Of a stretch of DNA of 64,000 bases, positions 31,644-40,718 are shown in pieces; positions within the stretch are counted from its first letter, which is position 1; each line of letters opens with the position of its first letter. Position numbers and translations under genes: made by a program. The notes below the pieces were generated by a model, which did not search any database, was not told the origin of the DNA, and worked only from the letters and a program-made list of their open reading frames with translations. This DNA is from Streptomyces sp. MH60 (GTDB taxonomy: Bacteria > Actinomycetota > Actinomycetes > Streptomycetales > Streptomycetaceae), in assembly GCF_002939385.1 (NCBI RefSeq), contig NZ_MULI01000024.1, positions 1-64,000 of the forward strand. The letters run 5' to 3'.

Positions 31644-32107
31644 TGGCCGGCCGCGGACCAGCCCCCAAGGACCCGTCGAAGCGCCGCAGACGCAATGCCA
31701 CGGAACCGGAGACGGTCGTCACCGCTGACGACGAACTCCGCGGTCCCGACCTCCCTGACGGCGTTCTGGGCGTCGACGAGAAGACTGGCGAAGTCGTCGA
31801 GTGGCACCCGCGCACTCAGGCGTGGTGGGAGTCCTGGCGCACGTCGCCCATGGCTCAGACCTTCGTCGACACCGACTGGGACTTCCTCATCGACACCGCC
31901 CTGATGCACCACACGATGTGGGCCAAGGGGCGCTGGGAGTTCGCCTCTGAAGTGCGCCTCAGAGCGGCCAAGTTCGGCGCTACGCCGGAGGACCGGGCGA
32001 GATTGAAGCTGAAGGTCGACAACCCCACCGCAGGCCCCCAGAAGCCCGCACAGCGCCCTGACGGAGTGACGGACATCAACTCCCGTCGCGCCCGCCTGAC
32101 CGGTTAG
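31643..32107 (+). CDS. Terminase small subunit
   Basis: The protein is 154 aa. It begins MAGRGPAPKDPSKRRRRN, a start seen again and again in actinophage small terminases: a basic DNA-binding arm. Then come WHPRTQAWWESWRTSPMAQTF and a helical ALMHHTMWAKGRWEFASEVRLRAAKFGATPEDR region. It recognises phage DNA and feeds the large subunit, encoded 11 bases downstream. Confidence 0.87.
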   Translation: MAGRGPAPKDPSKRRRRNATEPETVVTADDELRGPDLPDGVLGVDEKTGEVVEWHPRTQAWWESWRTSPMAQTFVDTDWDFLIDTALMHHTMWAKGRWEFASEVRLRAAKFGATPEDRARLKLKVDNPTAGPQKPAQRPDGVTDINSRRARLTG

Positions 32108-32117
32108 GAGACCGCGA

Positions 32118-33830
32118 GTGCCGCACGTCACCGTGCGCGCCCCCGGTCATGACCGCTCCCGCTCTCTCGGGTGGATGGCGGTCGCATGGATGGAGTACTT
32201 CGTCGTTCACGGCCCTGGCGACGTCCAGGGCGAGCCCGTACGCCACGGCGACGAGTACACCGGCTTCGTCGTGGACTGCTACGCGGTCGACGAGCACGCC
32301 GGGAGGATGCTCTACGACTCCGCGTTCTTCTCCCGCCCAAAGGGCTGTGACAAGTCCGGCCTAGGTGCCCGCATCGGCCTCTTCGAGGCTTTTGGCCCTT
32401 CCCGCTTCGCCGGCTGGGCTGAGGGTGGGGAGGTCTACCGCGACCCCTGGGGGCTCGGCTTCGAATACATCTACGAGCCCGGCGAGCCGATGGGCCGCCC
32501 AGTCAAGGTTCCCTACCTCCGCATCATGGCGACGGAGGAGGGCCAGACCGGGAATGTCTACGACACCATCTACTTCAACCTGACCGACGAGGCGTCGCCC
32601 CTGTCGCAGATCCCGGGAGTTGACCCGGGCCTGACCAAGATCAACCTTCCCGACGGCGGGGAAATCACCCCGTCGACCGCCTCCAGCTCCTCGAAGGATG
32701 GCGGCAAGGAAACGTGGGTCTGTTTTGATGAGACGCACTTGTACAACACGCCGGAATTGAGGCGTATGTACGCGACGGTGACCCGAAACCTGCGCAAGCG
32801 GAAGAAGGGGGCGCAGACTTGGTATTTGGAAACAACCACCATGTTTGCCCCGGGGCAAGACTCCGTCGCTGAGCGCACCTACGAGGAAGCGGAGGCCATC
32901 CGCGAGGGGAAGAAGAAGCGCGGTCGCGCTCGACTCCTCTACGACCACCGCTACGGTGTCTGCAAGAACTTGAAAGACGAGAGCGAACTCCGGTCAGCCC
33001 TCATCGATTCCTACGGCGACGCCATGGAGTGGATGGACCTGGAGACGCTGGTTGACGACTTCTACGACCTGCGCAACGACTCCGCGGACGGCAAGCGGTA
33101 CTTCCTGAACTCCCGAACCTCCACCTCCGACTCGTGGATGGAGCCGGACGCGTGGGAACTCTGCCGCCGACCGGAGCAGCTCCAGCCTGGTGACCTCGTC
33201 ACCCTGGGCTTTGACGGCTCGATCCGCGACGACGCCACGGCGCTCGTCGCCTGCCGCGTGTCTGACGGCCATCTTCAACTCCTTGGAGTCTGGGAAAAGC
33301 CCGAAGGACACGAAGGCGAAGGCTGGCAAGTCGACCGCGAAGCCGTCGACAACGCCGTTGCCCGCGCCTTCGACGTCTACGAGGTCTGCGGCTTCTACTG
33401 CGACCCGCCCCACTGGCAGGACTACGTGGACAAGTGGACGTCGGAGTACGCCGAAGGGCTCCAGATCAGCGCCGTACAGTCGCGTCCCTTGGAGTGGTGG
33501 ACCAACCGCCCCACGGCCATGGAACACGCGCTTGACCGCTTCGTGGAGGCCGTCGACGACAAGGCACTGAGCTTCGCCGGCACGGCCAAAGCGGACGACG
33601 ACGAGGCGACGTGGTCGAAGTTGGGCGCCACGCTGACCCGCCACGTGCTGAACGCGAAGCGCAGGCCGATGGGCCGCAACCACATGGGCATTGGCAAGGA
33701 ACACCCCAAGTCACCCAAAAAGATCGACGCCGCCATGGCGGCAACTCTCGCCTACGAATGCCGCGCTGACGCGGTTGCCGCAGGCATCACCAAACGCAAG
33801 AAGAAGTCCGGTCGTCTAGTCGCCTTCTGA
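32118..33830 (+). CDS. Terminase large subunit
   Basis: The 570-aa packaging motor has an N-terminal ATPase: a Walker A-like RPKGCDKSGLG (about 73-83, in the variant form seen in actinophages) and a Walker B WVCFDETH near 197-204. The C-terminal nuclease has LGFDGSIRDDATAL near 363 with the first metal-binding Asp, CDPPHW in the middle and KIDAAMAATLAYE near the end with the last Asp. The full length and both active sites are intact, so the prophage can in principle package. GTG start at 32118. Confidence 0.92.
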   Translation: MPHVTVRAPGHDRSRSLGWMAVAWMEYFVVHGPGDVQGEPVRHGDEYTGFVVDCYAVDEHAGRMLYDSAFFSRPKGCDKSGLGARIGLFEAFGPSRFAGWAEGGEVYRDPWGLGFEYIYEPGEPMGRPVKVPYLRIMATEEGQTGNVYDTIYFNLTDEASPLSQIPGVDPGLTKINLPDGGEITPSTASSSSKDGGKETWVCFDETHLYNTPELRRMYATVTRNLRKRKKGAQTWYLETTTMFAPGQDSVAERTYEEAEAIREGKKKRGRARLLYDHRYGVCKNLKDESELRSALIDSYGDAMEWMDLETLVDDFYDLRNDSADGKRYFLNSRTSTSDSWMEPDAWELCRRPEQLQPGDLVTLGFDGSIRDDATALVACRVSDGHLQLLGVWEKPEGHEGEGWQVDREAVDNAVARAFDVYEVCGFYCDPPHWQDYVDKWTSEYAEGLQISAVQSRPLEWWTNRPTAMEHALDRFVEAVDDKALSFAGTAKADDDEATWSKLGATLTRHVLNAKRRPMGRNHMGIGKEHPKSPKKIDAAMAATLAYECRADAVAAGITKRKKKSGRLVAF

Positions 33831-33843
33831 GGGAGGTCCGTGA

Positions 33844-35370
33844 ATGCCTGTCGATGCATCGAAGGTGGAGTCTCCCGGTTGGTGGCTTCAGCGTCTCGGT
33901 AAGAAGCTTCTCGATGAGCGGGAGGACGACACCGACGCCCACGGCGAGACGACCCCGGGACTGGACACCCTCCGCGACTTCGCCGAAGGGCGCCCGCCAG
34001 TCCCGCATGTCCTGGGTGTCGACCCGCGCGAAGCACGCGAGTGGATGAAGGACGCCCGCACCAACTGGACTGCGCTTGTTCTGGACTCGCCGACGGAGCG
34101 CATGCACGTCGACGGGTTCCGCTTTGGCGCCCCTGACGACGACAGCGAAGACGCCCGCAAGGCGGACACAGAGGCTAACCGCATCTGGCAGGAGAACAGC
34201 CTCGATGCGGACGCAGACCTGATCCATTACGGCGCCCTCTCGCAGCGACGAGCCTTCGCCCTTGTCGAGAGTGGTGACGACGGTCGCCCCGTGATCACCC
34301 ACGAGACGCCCCGTCAGGTGGCCGTGGAGCACGTCCAGGGAAGCCGACGGAAGCTAGCGGCCGGTCTGAAGCTCTGGCGGGATGACTGGACCGGGAACAC
34401 CCGGGCCACTCTGTGGACTCCAGCGCGGATCTACGACTTCATGTCGACGTCGGATCTCGTGACTTTCTCCGGCCGTGCTGCGAGCCTCCGCGGCTGGGAC
34501 GCGTTTGTTGTCCCCAACTCCACGGACGGCGAGCGGCGCAACGTACTCGACATAGTCCCGCTCATCCCGTTCATCAACCGACGCAACCGGCGCCTGACGG
34601 GCTTTGCGGAGCACGAAGACGTCCTCAGTATCCAGAACCGCATCAACCTCAGCCTGATCAACCTCATGGCCGCCATGAAGTACGGCGCCTTCCGGCAGCG
34701 TTGGGCCGCGGGCCTGGAGGTTGGGGAAGACCCCGTCACAGGCAAGCCTATCGAGCCCTTCCAGCTCGACATCCGGCGCCTGTGGACGACGGACGACTCC
34801 GAAGTCGAGTTCGGTGAGTTTGCTGCGACGGACCTGAAGCCCTATGTGGCAGCCGTACAAGCGGCTGTACAGGATCTCGCCGCCATCTCCAGAACGCCCC
34901 CGCATTATTTGATCGGGGCCGTCGTCAACGTTTCTGGTGACGCCCTGAAGGCCGCTGAGACGGGCCTCATCAGCAAGGTGCGGGACCGTCAGCGATCCTT
35001 TGGTGAGTCCTGGGAGCAGACCATGCGCCTGGCCTTTCGAGTCCTAGGCGACGAGGTGAAGGCGACCACCTTCACCGCTGAGACCCTGTGGCGTGACCCG
35101 GAGTCGCGCTCCATCGCAGAGATGGCCGATGCGGCAGTGAAGAAGGAAGCTGCCGGCGTTCCGTGGCGTCAGCGCATGGAAGACATGGGCTACACCCCGG
35201 CGCAGATCTCCCGCATGGAGATCGACCGTGCGGCCGACGCCATGAACGCTCAGACGGCGACCGATCCGACTGCGCCGCCTCCGGCCCCTCTCGACGACGC
35301 TCGCGCCCGGCGTGACCAGCGCACGGTGATCAGTCGAGAGGCGGAGGACGATGGCGCTAACGCTGCTTGA
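33844..35370 (+). CDS. Portal protein (SPP1 Gp6-like)
   Basis: The 508-aa protein forms the dodecameric DNA gateway of the capsid. Typical SPP1-type elements are seen: NWTALVLDSPTERMHVDGFR near residue 80, VPLIPFINRRNRR and LINLMAAMKYGAFRQRWAAG in the middle, and a C-terminal helical region followed by a Pro/Ala-rich tail. It follows the terminase after 13 bases. Its last 20 bases overlap the MuF-like gene, a common portal-MuF coupling. Confidence 0.9.
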   Translation: MPVDASKVESPGWWLQRLGKKLLDEREDDTDAHGETTPGLDTLRDFAEGRPPVPHVLGVDPREAREWMKDARTNWTALVLDSPTERMHVDGFRFGAPDDDSEDARKADTEANRIWQENSLDADADLIHYGALSQRRAFALVESGDDGRPVITHETPRQVAVEHVQGSRRKLAAGLKLWRDDWTGNTRATLWTPARIYDFMSTSDLVTFSGRAASLRGWDAFVVPNSTDGERRNVLDIVPLIPFINRRNRRLTGFAEHEDVLSIQNRINLSLINLMAAMKYGAFRQRWAAGLEVGEDPVTGKPIEPFQLDIRRLWTTDDSEVEFGEFAATDLKPYVAAVQAAVQDLAAISRTPPHYLIGAVVNVSGDALKAAETGLISKVRDRQRSFGESWEQTMRLAFRVLGDEVKATTFTAETLWRDPESRSIAEMADAAVKKEAAGVPWRQRMEDMGYTPAQISRMEIDRAADAMNAQTATDPTAPPPAPLDDARARRDQRTVISREAEDDGANAA

Positions 35371-36160
35371 CCGTCGCTACGGCTCCGCCGTCCGCGGAGT
35401 TTGGACGACGGTCCTGGGGAGGACGAACCGGGCCTTCCGGGACCTGGGCTCCTGGCGTGATGACGACGCCGAAGGCTTCAGGAGCCAAGTCCTCCCCATC
35501 ATCCTGGCCGGCGAACGCCGGGTAGCGACGCTGACGGCGTCCTACCTCGAACAGCTCTATAAGGATGTGGACGGCGGGGCACGCCGGGTGACCCTGGACC
35601 TCGACGAGGTGACAGGTACAGCACTCCGCGGCGTCAACCCCGCCGACGTCTACGACCGCCCCTTCAAGGAGCTGCGTGCCGCCCTGGGGAACGGGGCTGA
35701 CCTTGATGAGGCCGTCGACCGGGGCGCTAACCGGCTGAACGTCACGATCAAAACGGATCTCCAGCTAGCCCGCACGCACACGGTGCGGCAGGTGGCTGAC
35801 GAGATGCCCAAGTTCGAGTACACCGTTCGCGAACTGTACGGCGAGTACGACTGCGCACTCTGCATCATCGCCTCGACGCAGCGCTACCACAAAAAGAACC
35901 TTCAGCCGATCCATCCCGGGTGTGACTGCATCCCCAAGACGGTCACCGCCGACTACGACCCGGGCCAGATCATCGACGAGGACACGCTAGAACGCCTCCA
36001 CGACCTCGTTGCGGAGGCTGTGGGCAAGTCGGACCGCGGAGGACGAGCGGTCGACTACCGAAAGATCATCGTCGCCAACGACCACGGCGAGATGGGGCCC
36101 GTTCTGGGCTTCAAGGGCCAACGGTTCACCGGGCCCGACGACATCAAACTTCCGACCTGA
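35351..36160 (+). CDS. MuF-like minor head protein
   Basis: The 269-aa product has the MuF core: TDLQLARTHTVRQVADEM, YTVRELYGEYDCALCIIASTQRYHKKNLQPIHPGCDCIP, with the conserved Cys and His residues of the domain. MuF proteins sit at the portal inside the head, and some are ejected with the DNA. The final 50 residues (NDHGEMGPVLGFKGQRFTGPDDI) resemble the tail often following the domain in actinophages. It overlaps the portal gene end. Confidence 0.87.
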   Translation: MALTLLDRRYGSAVRGVWTTVLGRTNRAFRDLGSWRDDDAEGFRSQVLPIILAGERRVATLTASYLEQLYKDVDGGARRVTLDLDEVTGTALRGVNPADVYDRPFKELRAALGNGADLDEAVDRGANRLNVTIKTDLQLARTHTVRQVADEMPKFEYTVRELYGEYDCALCIIASTQRYHKKNLQPIHPGCDCIPKTVTADYDPGQIIDEDTLERLHDLVAEAVGKSDRGGRAVDYRKIIVANDHGEMGPVLGFKGQRFTGPDDIKLPT

Positions 36161-36200
36161 CGCCCGACACGGGCTGACGACTCCCGACAGGGGATACCGC

Positions 36201-36836
36201 ATGCCTCGACGCACTCTTGCGCGCCGTACCAGCCTCCTGACCCTGGCCCACGAGCCGTGGACCCTCTACGAGGACGACCCGGGTGCCGGTGGGGGAGGTG
36301 GCGGAGGCGGCAACACGGTGGTCGTCAACGAACACGGCTACCCGGACAACACTCCGACGGCCGAAATGACGGCGGAACACCAGGTTGCCTACTGGAAGCA
36401 CCACGCCCGCAAGCACGAGGCGGCTGCGAAGTCGGCCCCTGACACTGCGGAGTTGGAGCGCCTCCGGGCGGCTGAGGCGGAGCTGAACACCCGCAAGGCC
36501 GCGGACCTGTCGGAGACAGAGCGACTCCAGAAGGAGCGCGACGAGGCCGCCGCAGAGGCCGCTACCGCGAAGGCAGAGCGGGACGAAGCTGCCCGCAAGG
36601 CACTCCTCCTGGAGGTCGCCGCAGACAAGGGCCTGACTACTTCGCAGGCTTCCCGTCTCCGGGGCTCCACGAAGGAGGAGCTGGAGGCCGACGCCGACGC
36701 CCTGAAGGCGGAGTTCGGTACGTCCGGAGGCAGCACCCCGCCCCCGCGCTCTGGTGGCAACCGGGGAGGCGACGTCGGCAACTCCGGCGGCGTGTCGACG
36801 GGCGCTGAGCGCTTCCGCCAGAAGCACGGCAAGTAA
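36201..36836 (+). CDS. Capsid scaffolding protein
   Basis: The 211-aa product has a Gly-rich stretch (residues 29-37), then a long acidic/Ala-rich coiled coil (HEAAAKSAPDTAELERLRAAEAELN through EAARKALLLEVAADKG) and a Gly/Pro-rich basic end. This is the usual composition of scaffold proteins, and the place just before decoration and capsid genes fits. ATG 36201 is used, with GGGGA before it. No protease gene is visible, so the scaffold is probably released intact. Confidence 0.8.
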   Translation: MPRRTLARRTSLLTLAHEPWTLYEDDPGAGGGGGGGGNTVVVNEHGYPDNTPTAEMTAEHQVAYWKHHARKHEAAAKSAPDTAELERLRAAEAELNTRKAADLSETERLQKERDEAAAEAATAKAERDEAARKALLLEVAADKGLTTSQASRLRGSTKEELEADADALKAEFGTSGGSTPPPRSGGNRGGDVGNSGGVSTGAERFRQKHGK

Positions 36837-36857
36837 CCACCACCTCTTGGAGGACAC

Positions 36858-37253
36858 ATGGACCTCAACCTGAAGGTTGAGTCTTTCACTCAGGACCGCC
36901 GGGATTGGCTGGGGTCCGCTCACGGCACCGACGCCCCCGTCTCCGTGACCCTCGACGTCTCGAAGTTCACGAAGGCGACCCACTACCCGGACGGCTACGT
37001 CAAGTCGGGTATCCCGCTCGGCAAGATCACGGCCGGCGGCAAGTACGGGCCCTACGACGACACCGCGACCGATGGCCGGCAGACCCTCGTGGGCTTCCTC
37101 TTCACCGCGCAGGACGTTGACGCCCGCCAGGTCGCCTCAACCTCCGTCGTCGGCTCGATGCTCATCCACTGCTTCATCCGCGAGGCGAAGCTCCCTGTCG
37201 CCGTCGACGCTGCCGGAAAGACCGACGTCGCCGGCCGCATCATCTTCGTCTGA
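36858..37253 (+). CDS. Head decoration protein (lambda gpD-like)
   Basis: The 131-aa protein is of the HDPD family. PDGYVKSGIPLGKIT, YGPYDDTATDGRQTLVGFLF and a C-terminal LPVAVDAAGKTDVAGRIIFV follow the gpD plan, trimers that sit on the capsid surface and stabilise it. It directly precedes the gpE-type capsid gene, as in lambda. TTGGAGGACAC supplies a strong ribosome site, fitting high expression. Confidence 0.88.
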   Translation: MDLNLKVESFTQDRRDWLGSAHGTDAPVSVTLDVSKFTKATHYPDGYVKSGIPLGKITAGGKYGPYDDTATDGRQTLVGFLFTAQDVDARQVASTSVVGSMLIHCFIREAKLPVAVDAAGKTDVAGRIIFV

Positions 37254-37266
37254 GAGGCCCTGATAC

Positions 37267-38289
37267 ATGCAGCTCATCACTGAGTACGCGACTCCCGCGG
37301 AACTCACCGGCTACGCCCGCGAGGCGCTCCGGTTCCGCGAGGAGAACGCGCTCAACCTGAACCGTTGGCTCCCCAACGAGACCATCAACGACCTGACGTT
37401 CCGGTTCAACCGGGGCGGAGGCGGGCTGACGGAGGCGGCGAACTTCCGCGCCTTCGACGCTGAGTCGGACATCGCGACCCGCTCCGGCGGGACCCGGGTA
37501 AGCGGCGAGCTGCCGCCCATCTCGCGGAAGATGCCCGTCGGCGAGTACGAGCAGATCCGCATGCGGAACGTCGACACGCAGAACGCCGAGATCCGTGACG
37601 CCATGGAGTCCGACTCCGTGAAGCTCGTCGCCCAGATCGCGGCCCGCCTGGAGCTTGCCCGCGGGCAAGCTCTTTTCAACGCTTCCGTCACCCTGAACGA
37701 GAACGGCGTTCAGGCGTCCGTGGACTTCGGTCGGTCGGCGTCGCACTCTGTCGCCCCCACCACGGCGTGGACGAACACGGAGACCGCGACCGCCTACGAC
37801 GACCTTCAGGCGTGGCTGGAGGTCTACAACGACACGAACGGCGGCCTCCCGGCTTACACGCTCATGTCGCGGAAGATCTACAATCAGCTTCGGAAGAACA
37901 AGCAGATCCGGGAACTTGCCTTCGCCGGCTCCGCCTCCGCTCCGGGCGTCCTCACTCGTGAGGGCCTGAACGCTGTCCTCGGTCAGTACGACATCCCGCC
38001 CATCGAGATCTACGACGCCAAGGTGTCCGTTGGTGGCGTGGCCACTCGCGTGACCCCGGAGGACAAGCTCCTCTTCCTGCCTGAGCAGGGCGACGCGGCC
38101 GGTAAGACCCTGTGGGGCGTGCCGGTGGAGGCGAACGACCCGCGGTACGGCCTGGCCGGTGACGCGGCAGGCATCGCCGTTGGCGGCTACAAGAGTGAGG
38201 ACCCACAGACCGTGTGGACTCGCGCTACCGCCATCGCGCTTCCCGTCGTGGCGGCTCCCGACCTGACCTTCGTCGCCGACGTCCTCTGA
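37267..38289 (+). CDS. Major capsid protein (lambda gpE-like)
   Basis: The 340-aa protein is of the phage capsid E family. Seen: LRFREENALNLNRWLPNETINDLTFRF and FRAFDAESDIATRSGG near the N-terminus, YDDLQAWLEVYNDTNGGLPAYTLMSRKIYNQLRKNK in the middle, and EIYDAKVSVGGVATRVTPEDKLLFLP in the last third. It has no obvious prohead cleavage site. It is the main shell protein of the head. Confidence 0.92.
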   Translation: MQLITEYATPAELTGYAREALRFREENALNLNRWLPNETINDLTFRFNRGGGGLTEAANFRAFDAESDIATRSGGTRVSGELPPISRKMPVGEYEQIRMRNVDTQNAEIRDAMESDSVKLVAQIAARLELARGQALFNASVTLNENGVQASVDFGRSASHSVAPTTAWTNTETATAYDDLQAWLEVYNDTNGGLPAYTLMSRKIYNQLRKNKQIRELAFAGSASAPGVLTREGLNAVLGQYDIPPIEIYDAKVSVGGVATRVTPEDKLLFLPEQGDAAGKTLWGVPVEANDPRYGLAGDAAGIAVGGYKSEDPQTVWTRATAIALPVVAAPDLTFVADVL

Positions 38290-38312
38290 CCAGAAACGCG
38301 AGGCACTGACAC

Positions 38313-38543
38313 ATGGCCACCCTGGCAACGAACGTCCACGTGACGGACGACAAGGGCGTGACCCACGTCTTCGGCCCCGCGGACGAGGTCCCGACGTGGG
38401 CTCAGGCCCTCATCACCAACCCGAAGGCGTGGGCGGAGGCGCCGTCCGTCGAACGACTCACGGAACCCGCCCCGCCGGCGAAGCCCGCTGCGAAGCGTGC
38501 TGCGCCACGGCGGAAGGCGGGCGGCAGTGGCACTGTTCAGTGA
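38313..38543 (+). CDS. Small head-region protein with basic tail
   Basis: The 76-aa product is a compact N-terminal domain (THVFGPADEVPTWAQALI) followed by a Pro/Ala/Lys tail (PAPPAKPAAKRAAPRRKAGG) that looks disordered. Proteins like this follow the capsid gene in many actinophages. Their role is not established. The gene overlaps the connector gene by 17 bases. Confidence 0.7.
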   Translation: MATLATNVHVTDDKGVTHVFGPADEVPTWAQALITNPKAWAEAPSVERLTEPAPPAKPAAKRAAPRRKAGGSGTVQ

Positions 38544-38907
38544 GACCGAACTTCGTACGCTCCTGACGCGCCCGCTGACGGCCGACGAGTGCACGCTCGC
38601 TCACGACCTCACCGCAGATGCGTTCTACGGTGAGGTAGGGGAGCGGCTGACGGACCCGCCTCAGCGCGGAGTGAAGTCGGTCGCCCTGGCCGTTGCTGCC
38701 CGCATCCTGACGAACCCCGCCGGGGTCCGCAGTGAGCAAGCGGGCGGCATGCTGATCAGCTACGCCGACTCCGAGACGGGCGTCATGCTCTCGGAGGACG
38801 AGCGGAAGCGGCTCCGACGGGCCGTCGGCATGGCGGCTGGGGCCTCGTCCCTGGACATCGCTCCGGAGGACTACTGTCCGCCGGTCCGGGTCTGGAGGGC
38901 GCAGTGA
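38527..38907 (+). CDS. Head-tail connector (adaptor) protein
   Basis: The protein is 126 aa from GTG 38527. A helical protein with PLTADECTLAHDLTADAFYGEVG and SEDERKRLRRAVGMAAG matches the gp6/gp15-like adaptor class that binds under the portal. Position, length and overlap with both neighbours support the call; direct similarity is not strong to the eye. Confidence 0.7.
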   Translation: MALFSETELRTLLTRPLTADECTLAHDLTADAFYGEVGERLTDPPQRGVKSVALAVAARILTNPAGVRSEQAGGMLISYADSETGVMLSEDERKRLRRAVGMAAGASSLDIAPEDYCPPVRVWRAQ

Positions 38908-39257
38908 GCCTGATAGCTCAGGTCATGTCGGAGACGCTCACCATCAAGCGGCCCGGTGAGCCGGTACGGGACTCCACGGGGTCCGAAACCCCTGGCCCGC
39001 CCGTCCTGATCACCGTCGAGAACAGCGCGATCATGAGCCCCTACGGCGTGACGGTTGGCAGCTCGACGGAGACGCACGACGCGTCGACGGTCATTGAGAC
39101 CCGGCGCGTCTTCGCGGCTCCTCTCGGCACCGACGTCCGGCCGGCAGACGAGATCCTCCGGGGTGACGAGGTCTGGCTAGCGGAAGGTGAGCCCCTTGTC
39201 CTTCCCTATACGTCCTTGGCCCGGGTGGAGATCTTCGTAAGGCGGGTGAGCGGATGA
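38904..39257 (+). CDS. Head closure (stopper) protein, probable
   Basis: The 117-aa protein is predicted mostly beta (SETLTIKRPGEPV, RRVFAAPLGTDVRPADEILRGDEVWLAEGE), the fold and size of SPP1 gp16-type stoppers that hold DNA in the head. GTG start overlapping the previous stop as GTGA. Function is assigned from order and fold. Confidence 0.65.
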   Translation: MSLIAQVMSETLTIKRPGEPVRDSTGSETPGPPVLITVENSAIMSPYGVTVGSSTETHDASTVIETRRVFAAPLGTDVRPADEILRGDEVWLAEGEPLVLPYTSLARVEIFVRRVSG

Positions 39258-39601
39258 CGTCCCACACCTCACGTTCCTTCTACCGTGGCCGGTATTCCGG
39301 CATCGGAACCATGTTCCAGCGTCCTTGGCTTCAGCGCGCCGCCCGCAAGGTAGCAGTCGACATGAAGGCAGCCGCGGAGGCGCAGTCGCCCCGGGAGACC
39401 GGCGAATACTCTCGCTCCTTCGACGTCGTCCCCGTCTTCCTGAATATCCCGTTCGAGGGCAAGCCCCGCATGCGTGCCGGTGCGCGGCTGATCAACGTGA
39501 GCGACCACGCCCGACACGTCGAGTACGGCAACGGCAACACGCCTCGATACGCCGTCGTCCATAAGACAGTCGACGAGTTCAAGGCGGCCCACCGTGGCTG
39601 A
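39254..39601 (+). CDS. Tail completion protein (HK97 gp10-like)
   Basis: The 115-aa product has WLQRAARKVAVDMKAAAEAQSPRETGEYSRSF followed by an ARHVEYGNGNTPRYAVVHKTVD ending. The helix, then 'E(Y)G', then aromatic order is typical of gp10/neck-ring proteins. It overlaps its neighbours at both ends. Confidence 0.7.
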   Translation: MTSHTSRSFYRGRYSGIGTMFQRPWLQRAARKVAVDMKAAAEAQSPRETGEYSRSFDVVPVFLNIPFEGKPRMRAGARLINVSDHARHVEYGNGNTPRYAVVHKTVDEFKAAHRG

Positions 39602-39959
39602 CATCGAAGCCGTCCTGAACCCTTGGGCAGAGGCAACGACGGGCGTCAAGGCCGGTGCGGAGACGCCGCCGGAGTTGGAGAAGAAGCTCCCCCGTATCCG
39701 CATCGAGCGAGCCGGCGGTTACGACGAACGCTTCACGGGCCACCCCCGGGTGTTTGTCGACGTCTTCGCCGCCACGGCGGACGAGGCGCGGACCCTGGCG
39801 AACAGTCTCCGTGACGCGCTGCTCTTCCTCCGCGGCCCGGTGAACGGCGCAGTTATCCGCTCCGTCCGGTGCGACTCCGGCCCCTCCCGGCAGCCGTGGA
39901 CGAACGAGTCGATCCACCGACGGGGCGCCACCTACACCGTGTCCTTCCGGGGCGCGTAA
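39594..39959 (+). CDS. Tail terminator protein
   Basis: The 121-aa product has PRIRIERAGGYDERFTGHPRVFVDVFAATADEARTLANSLRDAL, then strands ending in YTVSFRGA. It has the alpha/beta plan and place of lambda gpU/SPP1 gp17-type tail terminators, which cap the tail tube. GTG start, overlapping the previous gene by eight bases. Confidence 0.72.
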   Translation: MADIEAVLNPWAEATTGVKAGAETPPELEKKLPRIRIERAGGYDERFTGHPRVFVDVFAATADEARTLANSLRDALLFLRGPVNGAVIRSVRCDSGPSRQPWTNESIHRRGATYTVSFRGA

Positions 39960-39973
39960 ACCACTGACACTCC

Positions 39974-40002
39974 GACCCGCCGTCCTTGGGGCGCTGCGGG
40001 TC
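39974..40002 (+). promoter_or_regulatory. Hairpin upstream of the tail tube gene
   Basis: GACCCGC (39974-39980) pairs with GCGGGTC (39996-40002), 22 bases before the tail tube start. It may protect or define the 5' end of the highly expressed tail mRNA, or be a weak terminator of the head genes. Confidence 0.4.
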
Positions 40003-40024
40003 TCTCGCATGCCCTGGAGGGCAC

Positions 40025-40624
40025 ATGGCGGACACCCGCAACGCCGATCTCACTTTCGGCGCAACTGACTACCTGGTTCACATGGCGGCTCTGAACGCCA
40101 CGGCTCCGACCGACTTCGCCGACCCGGCGACCCCTTGGCAGTGCCTGGGCTGGGTCACCACCGACGGCGGCACCTTCACGATCGAGGAGGAGAGCCAGGA
40201 CGTCAACGCAGCCGGGAGCCTGGAGCCGATCCGGACTCTGATGACCCGGTCGACGAAGTCGCTTCAGGTCACCTTCCTGGAGGGCCTGAACCCCCTCGTC
40301 CGGTCGCTCTACGACAACGTCCCCGTCGCGAGCCTGAAGCCGGAGACCACGACCGGCATCGCGACCTACGATCTCCCCGACAAGCCCGCGGACCTGCGGT
40401 TTGCCTTCCTCTTCGACACCATCGACGGTGACAAGAAGATGCGCTATTACATGCCGAACGGGAAGGTCGTCGAGAGGGGCGACGAGCAGCCCCAGACCGA
40501 GGACGTCATGTCGGTCCAGATGACCATGCGCTTCTACAAGGGTGCGGCGAACGCTGCGGCCGTGACGAAGCTGATCGACTACGGCAGCGTGGACGTCTCG
40601 GGCTTCTTCCCGACCACTCCGTAA
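40025..40624 (+). CDS. Major tail (tube) protein
   Basis: The protein is 199 aa from ATG 40025 behind a strong CTGGAGGG site. LTFGATDYLVHMAALNATAP, WVTTDGGTFTIEEESQDVNAAGSLEPIRTLMTRSTKS and VMSVQMTMRFYKG are typical of actinophage tube subunits. A terminator-like hairpin follows directly, and the chaperone pair comes next, which is the universal order in siphophages. Confidence 0.87.
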   Translation: MADTRNADLTFGATDYLVHMAALNATAPTDFADPATPWQCLGWVTTDGGTFTIEEESQDVNAAGSLEPIRTLMTRSTKSLQVTFLEGLNPLVRSLYDNVPVASLKPETTTGIATYDLPDKPADLRFAFLFDTIDGDKKMRYYMPNGKVVERGDEQPQTEDVMSVQMTMRFYKGAANAAAVTKLIDYGSVDVSGFFPTTP

Positions 40625-40631
40625 GTTACTA

Positions 40632-40665
40632 GCGGGGCCCGTATCTGCGCGGGTCCGGGCCCCGC
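40632..40665 (+). terminator. Terminator after the tail tube gene
   Basis: GCGGGGCCCG (40632-40641) pairs perfectly with CGGGCCCCGC (40656-40665), followed by TTCATT. It would lower transcription of the downstream chaperone and tape-measure genes relative to the abundant tube and capsid proteins. Confidence 0.7.
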
Positions 40666-40718
40666 TTCATTCCAGACCCGCGCACAACGTTTTACGCAAC
40701 GACCTAGGAGACCCGCGC

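Noticed and set aside
36161..38289. A prohead protease
   Set aside because: No gene between portal and capsid has a serine-protease motif; the MuF-like and scaffold genes explain the interval.
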